In this document: piece by piece, positions 57,093 through 64,000 of the stretch
Numbering within the stretch: position 1 is the first letter of the stretch
Layout of the letters: the number at the start of each line of letters is the position of its first letter
NCBI RefSeq assembly: GCF_020171345.1
Contig: NZ_JAIUZM010000001.1
Span: 1,116,001-1,180,000 of the forward strand
Direction: 5' to 3'
DNA from: Microbulbifer agarilyticus
GTDB lineage: Bacteria; Pseudomonadota; Gammaproteobacteria; Pseudomonadales; Cellvibrionaceae
DNA length: 64,000 nucleotides
Translations under genes and position numbers: made by a program
Notes under the pieces: generated by a model
The model's input: the letters and a program-made list of their open reading frames with translations, nothing else
Databases searched by the model: none
What the model was told of the DNA's origin: nothing

Positions 57093-58682
57093 TTGCCCAC
57101 GTTCAACCTGGCCGAACTGGCCAAGCCAGAAGGCTTAGACCTGCTCAAGGGCATTCGCCGTGGTATTGAAAAGGAAGGCCTGCGGGTCACCCCGGAAGGC
57201 GAACTGGCACAGACAGACCATCCGCACGGGCTCGGCTCCGCACTCAGCCACGAGTGCATCACCACCGATTTCTCTGAAGCGCTGCTGGAATTTATTACCC
57301 CGCCGGTGGCCACGCCCGAACAGGCCCTGGAAAAACTCGACCAGATCCACCGCTTTACCTACAGCCAGATCGGCGACGAGCGCCTGTGGGTCAACAGCAT
57401 GCCCGGCCGCATCGGCCGCGATGAAGATATCCCGGTCGCGCGCTATGGCAGCTCCCACAGCGGCACCATGAAGACTATTTACCGCCTTGGTCTGGGCCTG
57501 CGCTACGGCCGCGCCATGCAGACCATTGCCGGTATCCATTACAACTTTTCCCTGCCGGATACCTTCTGGCAGTGGCTGCAGGCCAAAGAAAACAGCAGTG
57601 AGTCGCTGCAGGACTTTAAGACCCGCCGCTACTTCGACCTGATCCGCAATTTCCGCCGCCAGTACTGGCTGCTGATCCACCTGTTTGGCGCGGCGCCGGC
57701 GGTGTGCGGCACCTTCGTGCAGGATCGCGAGCACAAGCTGCAGCCCTTCAACGGTGACGGCCGCAGCCTGTTCGCACCCAACTCAACTTCCCTGCGCATG
57801 GGCGACCTGGGTTACACCAGCGATGCACAGAAGTCCCTGATCGTCTGTTACAACGATCTGCCGAGCTACCTGTCCACCCTGTGTGCCGCCATCTCCAAAC
57901 CCTATCCGGCCTACCACGAGCTGGGGGTCAAGGATGCCGAGGGCCACTACCAGCAGCTGTCCACCGGCCTGCTGCAGATCGAAAATGAGTTCTACTCACC
58001 GATCCGCCCGAAAAACCCTGCCGGGATGGGCGAGACCGCACTCTCGGCACTGGATGCCCGCGGGGTGGAATACATTGAAGTGCGCTGCCTGGACCTGAAC
58101 CCGTTTGTGCCGCTGGGCATCGAAGCACCGCAAATGCGCTTCCTCGATGCGTTCCTGCTGCACTGCCTGCTCAGCGACAGCCCGCAGACCGACGAAGCCG
58201 ACTACCGCGCGGTGCAGGAAAACCTGTCGCGTATCGTCTACCAGGGTCGCGACCCGCAAATGCAACTTATCCACAACGGCGGCGAGCGCAAACTGACCGA
58301 CTGGGCCAACGAGCTGCTCGACCAGATTACGCCGCTGGCGGAACTGCTGGACAGCGCCTGGCAGAGCGAAGATTACGCGCGCGCTGTGGACGTCCAGCGC
58401 GACAAGATTAGCGGCAAGACCCTCACCCCGGCGGCGCACATGCTGGCGGAGATGCACGAACACGGGCAGACCTTCTTCCAGTGGGCCAAAGACAAGGCCG
58501 AACAACACCGCGAGTATTTCATCGACCGTCCATTGAACGATGAAGAGCAGGCCGAGTTCGAGCGCCTGGCAGAAGAGTCGCGACAGAAACAAAAAGCGGT
58601 GGAAGACGCGGACACCGGGACCTTCGAAGACTTCCTTGGCAAGTACTACGCCCAGTATGTGTTCTGCCACAAAGACCTCTGA
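57093..58682 (+). CDS. gshA: Glutamate-cysteine ligase
   Basis: First step of glutathione synthesis, joining glutamate and cysteine with ATP. 529 residues of the gammaproteobacterial class 1 enzyme: GLLKGIRRGIEKEGLRV-type start (here LDLLKGIRRGIEKEGLRVTP), THE-like TDFSEALLEFITPP, GIHYNFSLPD, SLRMGDLGYTS and EYIEVRCLDLNPF. The start codon is TTG at 57093, supported by AGGAG six bases upstream. acpH begins six bases after its stop. Confidence 0.95.
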   Translation: MPTFNLAELAKPEGLDLLKGIRRGIEKEGLRVTPEGELAQTDHPHGLGSALSHECITTDFSEALLEFITPPVATPEQALEKLDQIHRFTYSQIGDERLWVNSMPGRIGRDEDIPVARYGSSHSGTMKTIYRLGLGLRYGRAMQTIAGIHYNFSLPDTFWQWLQAKENSSESLQDFKTRRYFDLIRNFRRQYWLLIHLFGAAPAVCGTFVQDREHKLQPFNGDGRSLFAPNSTSLRMGDLGYTSDAQKSLIVCYNDLPSYLSTLCAAISKPYPAYHELGVKDAEGHYQQLSTGLLQIENEFYSPIRPKNPAGMGETALSALDARGVEYIEVRCLDLNPFVPLGIEAPQMRFLDAFLLHCLLSDSPQTDEADYRAVQENLSRIVYQGRDPQMQLIHNGGERKLTDWANELLDQITPLAELLDSAWQSEDYARAVDVQRDKISGKTLTPAAHMLAEMHEHGQTFFQWAKDKAEQHREYFIDRPLNDEEQAEFERLAEESRQKQKAVEDADTGTFEDFLGKYYAQYVFCHKDL

Positions 58683-58688
58683 GCACCG

Positions 58689-59279
58689 ATGAATTACCTC
58701 GCCCACCTGCTGCTCTCCGGCCCGGATCCGGACTGGCAACTGGGCGGTTTGCTCGGGGACTTTGTCAAAGGCCCGCTTACCGGCGCCCGCCCCCAATCCA
58801 TTGAAGACGGCATGCGCCTGCACCGGCGCATCGACCTGCTGAGTGACCAGCACCCTGCCTTTCTAAGCGCGCTCACGCGTCTCGGCCCCGGGTGGCGACG
58901 CCTGGGCGGCATTGCGCTGGATATCTGGTTCGACCACCTGCTCGCCAACAGCTGGGAGCAGTGGCATCCCCACCCCCTGGAAACCTTTTCCCAACAGTGC
59001 TGGTCCAACTTCCGCGAGCGCCAACAGTGGATCCCAGAAAACGCACAAACGTTTATTCAACGCGCCGAGCAATTTAAACTGCTCCCCGGCTACCGCGAGG
59101 TCGATGTGATCCAACGCACCCTCGAACGGGTCGGTCAGCGTCTGCGACGCCCGCAACCCCTGGTCGACATGCTGCCCCTGCTGGAACGCGACCGCCGCGC
59201 ACTGGAGCAGGAATTTCAGCAGCTGTTTGCCGACCTGAGCCAACAGGCCGAACGTTTCCGCCAACAAGTTAACGAATAA
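58689..59279 (+). CDS. acpH: Acyl carrier protein phosphodiesterase
   Basis: 196-residue HD-like hydrolase that removes phosphopantetheine from holo-ACP. MNYLAHLLLSGPDPDWQLGGLLGDFVKG is the family N-terminus, with GMRLHRRIDLLSDQHP metal-site region and DIWFDHLLANSWEQW. It sits between gshA and dsbB with gaps of 6 and 15 bases, suggesting one operon. Confidence 0.92.
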   Translation: MNYLAHLLLSGPDPDWQLGGLLGDFVKGPLTGARPQSIEDGMRLHRRIDLLSDQHPAFLSALTRLGPGWRRLGGIALDIWFDHLLANSWEQWHPHPLETFSQQCWSNFRERQQWIPENAQTFIQRAEQFKLLPGYREVDVIQRTLERVGQRLRRPQPLVDMLPLLERDRRALEQEFQQLFADLSQQAERFRQQVNE

Positions 59280-59294
59280 ATACCGGAAGACACC

Positions 59295-59786
59295 ATGACC
59301 CTGCCAAGCCCGCGCACCACGTTTTTACTGATGTTCCTCGCCGTTATATTCGTACTCGGTGTGGCGTTCTATATGGAATACGCGATGGGCCTCGAACCCT
59401 GTCCACTGTGTATCACCCAGCGGGTCATGTTCCTCGGTGTCGGCATCACCTCGCTGATAGCTTTCCTGCACAACCCTGCCAGTATCGGCCGCCGCATCTA
59501 CGGATTTGTCGTCTCCCTGTGGGCACTGGGTGGCCTCTACTTCTCCGGCCGCCAACTGTGGCTGCAGAGCTTGCCGGAAGACGAAGTACCGGCGTGTGGC
59601 CCCGGTATCAGCTACATGGTCGAAGTGTTCCCCATGGCCGAAGTGATCAAAACCCTGCTGACCGGCGACGGCAACTGCGCCGAGGTGCACTGGACCTTTC
59701 TGGGGCTGTCCATTCCCGGATGGGCCGCGGTGGGCTTTGTGGGCCTGATCCTGTTTGGCCTGTGGCAGGCGTTCCGCAAGGGCTGA
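59295..59786 (+). CDS. dsbB: Disulfide bond formation protein B
   Basis: 163-residue four-helix inner-membrane protein that reoxidises DsbA and passes electrons to quinone. First redox pair CPLC after helix 1 (GLEPCPLCITQR), second pair in the periplasmic loop (ACGPG and GNCAEVHW). Matches the DsbH/DsbB protein found near algQ in Pseudomonas. Confidence 0.95.
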   Translation: MTLPSPRTTFLLMFLAVIFVLGVAFYMEYAMGLEPCPLCITQRVMFLGVGITSLIAFLHNPASIGRRIYGFVVSLWALGGLYFSGRQLWLQSLPEDEVPACGPGISYMVEVFPMAEVIKTLLTGDGNCAEVHWTFLGLSIPGWAAVGFVGLILFGLWQAFRKG

Positions 59787-59799
59787 CCGAACCTTCACC

Positions 59800-60207
59800 A
59801 TGCCCTCCGAATCGAAATCGTGGCCCGGCAAAGCACTGCACTGGTTGCTGGGCGCGGGACTACTGCTGACGTTTGACTTCGCCGGTCGCGCGCTGGCCGC
59901 GAGTTTGTCGCTGTCGGTACCCGGTCCGGTACTGGGAATGCTGCTATTGCTGCTTGTACTGATGCTCTACGGGCGCGTGCCCTATGGCTTGGGCATGGTG
60001 GCTGAGCAGATACTGCGTCTGCTGGTACTGATTTTGCTGCCCGCCACTGTGGGCATCTATTTTCTACGGGACCTCTCTGGCGGCGACTGGTTTGCGCTGA
60101 TTGCGGCGATGGTGATCGGCACTCTGATCAGCCTGACGCTCACCGCACTGCTGTTAAACCACCTGATTCAGCGACGCGCCCGCCGCCGAGGTGATCATGG
60201 GCAGTGA
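59800..60207 (+). CDS. CidA/LrgA family holin-like protein
   Basis: 135 residues, four hydrophobic helices; LSVPGPVLGMLLLLLVLMLYGRVP and LLPATVGIYFLRDL are the family signatures. It partners with the LrgB protein encoded next, whose start lies inside this gene by 11 bases. These pairs modulate murein hydrolase activity or export small organic acids; the role here is not known. ATG 59800 is preferred over an upstream frame extension. Confidence 0.9.
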   Translation: MPSESKSWPGKALHWLLGAGLLLTFDFAGRALAASLSLSVPGPVLGMLLLLLVLMLYGRVPYGLGMVAEQILRLLVLILLPATVGIYFLRDLSGGDWFALIAAMVIGTLISLTLTALLLNHLIQRRARRRGDHGQ

Positions 60208-60955
60208 AATGCGCAACCTGTGGTTACAGTGGCTGTCCCAGCTGGAGCAGGTTGCGAGTGGTTTTCTGCAACCGCTATCCGCTGCCCACCCACTGGTGAT
60301 ACTGCCGTTGAACATCGCGGGCTTCTGGCTGGCACTGAAAATCTACCGACGCACCGGTACGCCAATCCTGCACCCGGTGGTGGGCGGCAGCCTGCTGGTG
60401 TTTGCGGGGCTATTGCTGCTCGGCGTCGACTTTGCCGGCTATCAGCAGGGCAGCGGCTTACTGTATCTGTTACTGGGCCCCGCGGTGGTCGCCCTCGCCA
60501 TTCCCCTCAAACAAAATCTGGTCATGGTACGGCGCGCGGGCTGGCCGCTGATGCTTGGGCTGCTAGTGGGCGCCGTGCTGGCGCCACTGGTCGCGGTGGT
60601 CATCGCACTACTGCTCGGTGGCAGTCACATGGTACTGGTTGCGCTGGCCACCAAGTCCGTGACTACGCCCGTAGCCCTCGCACTCACCGAACAGATGAAC
60701 GGTATTCACAGCCTCGCCGCGGGCGTGGTGGCCTTTACCGGGATTGTCGGCGCGGTGTTTGGTCCCTCCCTTATGCGGTTGCTGGGTGTCCACGACGAAC
60801 GGGTTACCGGTTTCACCCTCGGCATCAACGCCCACGCCATCGGCACCGTACGCGCCCTGGAGGTCAGCGCCCTGTGCGGCGCCTTTTCCGCACTGGCCAT
60901 GGGTTTGTGCGGCGCGCTGACCGCATTGCTGTTACCGGTTCTCACCTCGGCCTAG
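60197..60955 (+). CDS. LrgB family protein
   Basis: 252-residue multi-span membrane protein. Signatures HPLVILPLNIAGFWLALKIYRRTG-type N-terminus, HPVVGGSLLVF, LGPAVVALAIPL and GINAHAIGTVRALE are conserved. A GTG two codons earlier (60191) is possible. Overlaps the CidA/LrgA gene and must be co-translated with it. Confidence 0.92.
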   Translation: MGSEMRNLWLQWLSQLEQVASGFLQPLSAAHPLVILPLNIAGFWLALKIYRRTGTPILHPVVGGSLLVFAGLLLLGVDFAGYQQGSGLLYLLLGPAVVALAIPLKQNLVMVRRAGWPLMLGLLVGAVLAPLVAVVIALLLGGSHMVLVALATKSVTTPVALALTEQMNGIHSLAAGVVAFTGIVGAVFGPSLMRLLGVHDERVTGFTLGINAHAIGTVRALEVSALCGAFSALAMGLCGALTALLLPVLTSA

Positions 60956-61071
60956 CAAAAACCAGACGTCCGTCCCGTTCCAGTTTTTTTCCGGCGCCCG
61001 CCTTGCCCACGGCGGGAGAAGCTTCTACATTCGTATGAGCAGTTGTAAAAGACACAAAAGGAAACTTGGAG

Positions 61072-61539
61072 ATGTTGGAGAACTGTAAGAATGCGCAAGA
61101 GCGCTGGGGCGGCGTCAGCCAGATTATTGACCGCTGGCTGCAATCCCGTCAGGCGCTGCTGGTAAGCTTTTGCCAGCTGTCGGACCACAAGGAGTTTTCC
61201 GATGGCGACAAGGCCGCGGAGACCAGTGTCCGCACCCTGTGCCAGCAGCTGGTGGACTATGTCTCGGCCGGCCACTTTGAGGTCTACGATCAGTTGATAC
61301 AGGAAGGCCAGGCCTTTGGTGACACCGAAGGGTTACAGCAGGCCAAAGCGCTGTACCGGGAGATTGATGGCACCACCGATGTCGCTGTCGACTTCAACGA
61401 CAAGTACCAGGAAACCGATGACCTCAGTGCGCTGGTACAGGATCTGTCAGAGCTGGGCGTCGCGCTGGAAACCCGTTTTGCCGCGGAAGACCGCATGATC
61501 GATACCCTGCACACCGCGCACAAAAACCAGCTGGCCTGA
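61072..61539 (+). CDS. rsd: Regulator of sigma D, Rsd/AlgQ
   Basis: 155-residue helical protein that binds the primary sigma factor RpoD and shifts RNA polymerase toward alternative sigma factors. MLENCKNAQERWGGVSQIIDRWLQSRQALLVSFCQL is diagnostic. ATG 61072 has AAGGA nine bases upstream; a TTG two codons earlier is less likely. In Pseudomonas the same gene (algQ) adjoins an FKBP gene and algP, as here. Confidence 0.93.
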   Translation: MLENCKNAQERWGGVSQIIDRWLQSRQALLVSFCQLSDHKEFSDGDKAAETSVRTLCQQLVDYVSAGHFEVYDQLIQEGQAFGDTEGLQQAKALYREIDGTTDVAVDFNDKYQETDDLSALVQDLSELGVALETRFAAEDRMIDTLHTAHKNQLA

Positions 61540-61601
61540 TCACACTATCTCGTGTGTACCAGCACGTGAAATAACTCTACGCACCAAAATGCGTCAGTAA
61601 T

Positions 61602-61629
61602 AAAAAAGGGGCCCGCAGGCCCCTTTTTT
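61602..61629. terminator. Bidirectional terminator between rsd and the FKBP gene
   Basis: A6-GGGGCC-CGCA-GGCCCC-T6, a symmetrical intrinsic terminator 63 bases after rsd and 41 bases after the convergent FKBP gene. Confidence 0.92.
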
Positions 61630-61669
61630 GATCAGCGCGCAACCGCGCAACTTGGTAACCGATGTGCGA

Positions 61670-62458
61670 TTACTCGGTTCCCTGATCTTCCTCAACCGCC
61701 TCTTTCTCTGCAGCAGCTTCGTCACTATTGGCGTCGGCCTTATGCAGCTCCACTTCAAAAATCAGGGTCGCGTTCGGGCCGATCAGACCACCGGCACCGC
61801 CCGGACCATAGGCCAGCTCAGAAGGAATGTAGAGCTCCCATTTCGCGCCCTGCTTCATCAGCTGCAGTGCTTCGGTCCAACCCTTGATCACGCCATTCAC
61901 CGGGAACTGAACCGGCTTGCCGTTCTTGTAGGAGCTGTCGAACTCGGTGCCATCAATCAGCGTGCCCTTGTAGTCCACTTCAACAACGCTGGTTTCGCTG
62001 GGGCTCGGTCCGGTACCTTCGGTAATCACCTTGTACTGCAGGCCGGAATCGGTGGTCTGTACGCCGTCTTTCTTGGCGTTTTCTTCCAGGAACTTCTTAC
62101 CTTCTTCCAGGTTCTTATCCGCCGACGCTTTGAAGTCAGATTCCTGCTTCTCCATCAGCTCTTTTTGCTTGGCCTGCATGTTTTCCTGGAATACCTGGAT
62201 CACTTTTTGCTTTTCTTCCTGGCTCAGGCGGGACTCGCGACCGCTAGCGACATCTTGCAGCGCCATGGCAACAATTGACGGGTCCAGGGCGACTTCCTGG
62301 CTCTTGAGGCGGTTAGCCATATCTTCAGCGATGATATAGCTGACCTTCTGCTCCTGGGTTTCCAGTTTGACGTCTGCAGAACCGGCAGACTCCTGCTTGT
62401 TACAACCGACCAGTGCAATACCCAACGCAATCGCAGCAGCCAAAGAAGTTTTATTCAT
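61670..62458 (-). CDS. FKBP-type peptidyl-prolyl isomerase, lipoprotein
   Basis: 262 residues, FkpA/Mip-like. Lipobox LVGC (Cys19), N-terminal dimerisation helices (about 40-130, Lys/Glu-rich), and a C-terminal FKBP domain ([58 protein letters not shown]). The tail is a short acidic stretch. Assists folding in the periplasm. ATG 62458 chosen: the ten upstream codons add charged residues before the signal. Confidence 0.93.
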   Translation of the reverse strand: MNKTSLAAAIALGIALVGCNKQESAGSADVKLETQEQKVSYIIAEDMANRLKSQEVALDPSIVAMALQDVASGRESRLSQEEKQKVIQVFQENMQAKQKELMEKQESDFKASADKNLEEGKKFLEENAKKDGVQTTDSGLQYKVITEGTGPSPSETSVVEVDYKGTLIDGTEFDSSYKNGKPVQFPVNGVIKGWTEALQLMKQGAKWELYIPSELAYGPGGAGGLIGPNATLIFEVELHKADANSDEAAAEKEAVEEDQGTE

Positions 62459-62985
62459 GAGAGTTGTCTCTTTATTTCCGTGAAACATTGTAAATAGCGA
62501 TGGCGAGCACCGGTATTAATCGAGCAGGTCCTGTATTCCCTGCCTATGCCGCTGTTGTACACCCTGACACCCAGGTGCATTGTGCGGCAGATCACAGTAT
62601 CGCAAGCCGGACCGCAGCGAACGGCAAGTCTAACCCATGCGCGAACGACCTGCACACCACCATACTCTTATCGCATTCGCTGCATCGGACAGCGATTCTT
62701 CGCGGTTGTTTCATTTTGCTGACAGGCGCAATTCGGGCTGAGGGTATGCTGGAAATTTGAAAGCCTTATGCCGCAGTTATTAAAAAGTTAAAAAATCCTG
62801 TGTGCTGCAGGGATGCACGAAGCAAATAACAGCGCTATTATCAGCGTTAGACCTCGACTTTTTTCTCCGGCAGAGAGGTGGTTCTGTCACACCGAGATAT
62901 CTTGGGGGATGTCTTGGGGAGAGTCATCGGGGCCCCCTTTTAATAACGATTTTCACAACCCGTTCCAACCGCAGGATATTGAATC
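62459..62985 (+). other. Long leader/intergenic region upstream of algP-like gene
   Basis: 527 bases with no convincing gene. A possible promoter is TTGAAA (62757-62762) with an AT-rich -10 region around 62778-62785, but spacing is poor. Two direct repeats TCTTGGGG at 62900 and 62912 (12-base period) and GGGGCCCCC at 62929 lie 50-85 bases before the start codon. Confidence 0.4.
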
Positions 62986-63948
62986 ATGGCCGCCAAACGC
63001 AAAGCCGCTGTTTCCATTGACGCTCTTGAAAAACAGATCGCCAAGATCGCCACCCAAATTGAAAAAGCACGAGCCAAGGAAGTGGCCGATGCCGATAAGG
63101 CCCTGAAGAAAGCCACGAAAGATGCCGACAAGGCCAAGACTCAGGTAGCCAAGGCCAAAGCCAAAGTCGCGACTGCCCGCGCTGCCGGCGCCAAGGCAAA
63201 GACCCCGGCCGCCAAGGCCTCTGCCAAGAAGAAAGCCGACGCAGCCAAGTCTGCGCTGGCCAAGGTAGAAAAGCTTGCCAAGGAAGCCATGGTAGCGCTG
63301 AGCGGAAGCAAGGCCGCTGCCGCAGCCGCCAAGCTGTCCGACAAGACTGCAAAAGCCGTGAAGAAAGCCGGTGATGCGGCGGCCAAAAAAGTGCAGGCCG
63401 CGAGCAAGCCGAAAAAGAAAAAAGCGGCAGCCAAGAAAGCGACTGCTAGCAAGCCGGCCGCCGAGAAGAAAGCTGTAGCCAAAAAGGCCACAGTGAAGAA
63501 GGCGGCAACCAAGAAAGCCCCAGCCAAGAAAGCGACAGCGAAAAAAGCAGCCCCTAAAAAAGCTGCACCGAAGAAAGCCGCAACCAAGAAGGTCGCCGCA
63601 AAACCTGCAGCTAAGCCAGCCGCCAAAAAGGCCGCACCGAAGAAGCCGTCAAAAAAGCCTGCAGTAGACAAATCTAACGGCGCCGCCGCGAAACCGGCCG
63701 CTCAGCCAGCGCCAGCCGCCGCGCCCGCAGCCGCGCCCGCAGCCGCTCCAGTAAGCGCATCTCCGGCACCGGTAATGAGCAAAACATCAGAGCCGAAGCC
63801 CGAACCGAAACCAATGGTACCCGAGTCCAGCGCTGCGGCCGCGACCCCGGTAACCCCAAGCATCACCCCAAGCACGCCGGCCAAGAGCCTGTTTTCCACT
63901 GAGGAAAATCCGCACTACGGCCCTGAGGAGCACAAGCACAAGAGCTAA
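62986..63948 (+). CDS. algP: AlgP-like histone-like Lys/Ala-rich protein
   Basis: 320 residues. N-terminal part (1-60) is a coiled coil (SIDALEKQIAKIATQIEKARAKEV). Residues 45-235 are almost only Ala, Lys and Pro with repeats such as AAKKA, APKKA and KPAAK, resembling eukaryotic histone H1 and Pseudomonas AlgP. An Ala/Pro stretch (235-265) and an acidic tail ending NPHYGPEEHKHKS follow. AlgP binds DNA and affects alginate gene expression in Pseudomonas; here only DNA-binding is inferred from charge. Next to the FKBP and rsd genes as in Pseudomonas. Repeats make length variable between strains. Confidence 0.82.
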   Translation: MAAKRKAAVSIDALEKQIAKIATQIEKARAKEVADADKALKKATKDADKAKTQVAKAKAKVATARAAGAKAKTPAAKASAKKKADAAKSALAKVEKLAKEAMVALSGSKAAAAAAKLSDKTAKAVKKAGDAAAKKVQAASKPKKKKAAAKKATASKPAAEKKAVAKKATVKKAATKKAPAKKATAKKAAPKKAAPKKAATKKVAAKPAAKPAAKKAAPKKPSKKPAVDKSNGAAAKPAAQPAPAAAPAAAPAAAPVSASPAPVMSKTSEPKPEPKPMVPESSAAAATPVTPSITPSTPAKSLFSTEENPHYGPEEHKHKS

Positions 63949-64000
63949 CTTGTGCGATCACCGGCTCCTTCATTGCCCAAGCCTGAGCCTGCTGCACGCG

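Noticed and set aside
63400-63760. Lys/Ala repeats as a CRISPR or satellite array
   Set aside because: Repeats are codon-level, in frame within the AlgP-like protein, with no uniform unit or spacers.

Overview
The window looks like a contiguous piece of a gammaproteobacterial chromosome. It is densely coding, fairly GC-rich, and carries no rRNA, tRNA, prophage, transposase or CRISPR array that I can recognise. Several gene blocks keep the order known from Pseudomonas and relatives: glnA-thiI-typA near ntrB; ubiE-ubiJ-ubiB followed by hisI-hisE-tatABC; hslVU-SPOR protein-priA-rpmE-nuclease-malic enzyme; and dsbB, rsd/algQ, an FKBP isomerase and algP. Two large TonB-dependent receptors, a MipA/DUF3019 operon, an alkaline phosphatase and several secreted peptidases fit a marine Cellvibrionales-type bacterium such as Microbulbifer. 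That placement is inferred from gene content, not from a search.

Layout. 1-5.6 kb holds nitrogen control and tRNA thiolation (ntrB, a DUF4124 protein, glnA with a sigma-54 promoter and an NtrC-type palindrome, thiI). 5.8-8.9 kb is an overlapping four-gene operon: MipA/OmpV barrel, DUF3019 protein, response regulator and histidine kinase. 9.1-13.7 kb has a MltF-like lytic transglycosylase with two solute-binding domains, then typA. 13.9-20.6 kb has a TonB receptor, a glutathione transferase, a small barrel, a macrodomain protein, a diguanylate cyclase and a thioesterase. 20.8-27 kb has an NAD malic enzyme, a PPK2 polyphosphate kinase, a P-type H+-ATPase broken by an internal deletion, a candidate structured small RNA and a PQQ-type sugar dehydrogenase. 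27-36 kb is mostly secreted or envelope hydrolases and a mechanosensitive channel. 36-43 kb is Tat export, histidine biosynthesis steps 2-3 and ubiquinone biosynthesis. 43-48 kb has a second TonB receptor and a PhoA-family phosphatase. 48-56 kb holds proteostasis, replication restart, L31 and an NADP-type malic enzyme. 57-64 kb holds glutathione synthesis, AcpH, DsbB, a CidA/LrgA-LrgB pair, Rsd, a periplasmic or lipoprotein FKBP and a histone-like AlgP protein at the right edge.

Most of the window is core metabolism. The most noteworthy items are: (i) two copies of a composite palindromic intergenic element, one between ubiE and ubiJ and one splitting hslV from hslU; (ii) an H+-ATPase gene that lost roughly 140-150 codons and its frame at a short repeat; (iii) a three-hairpin RNA-like element with C-rich loops and a terminator upstream of that ATPase; (iv) the rpmE terminator embedded in the signal-peptide codons of the next gene; and (v) the tightly coupled MipA-DUF3019-two-component operon. 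I did not find a clearly new defence or mobile system.
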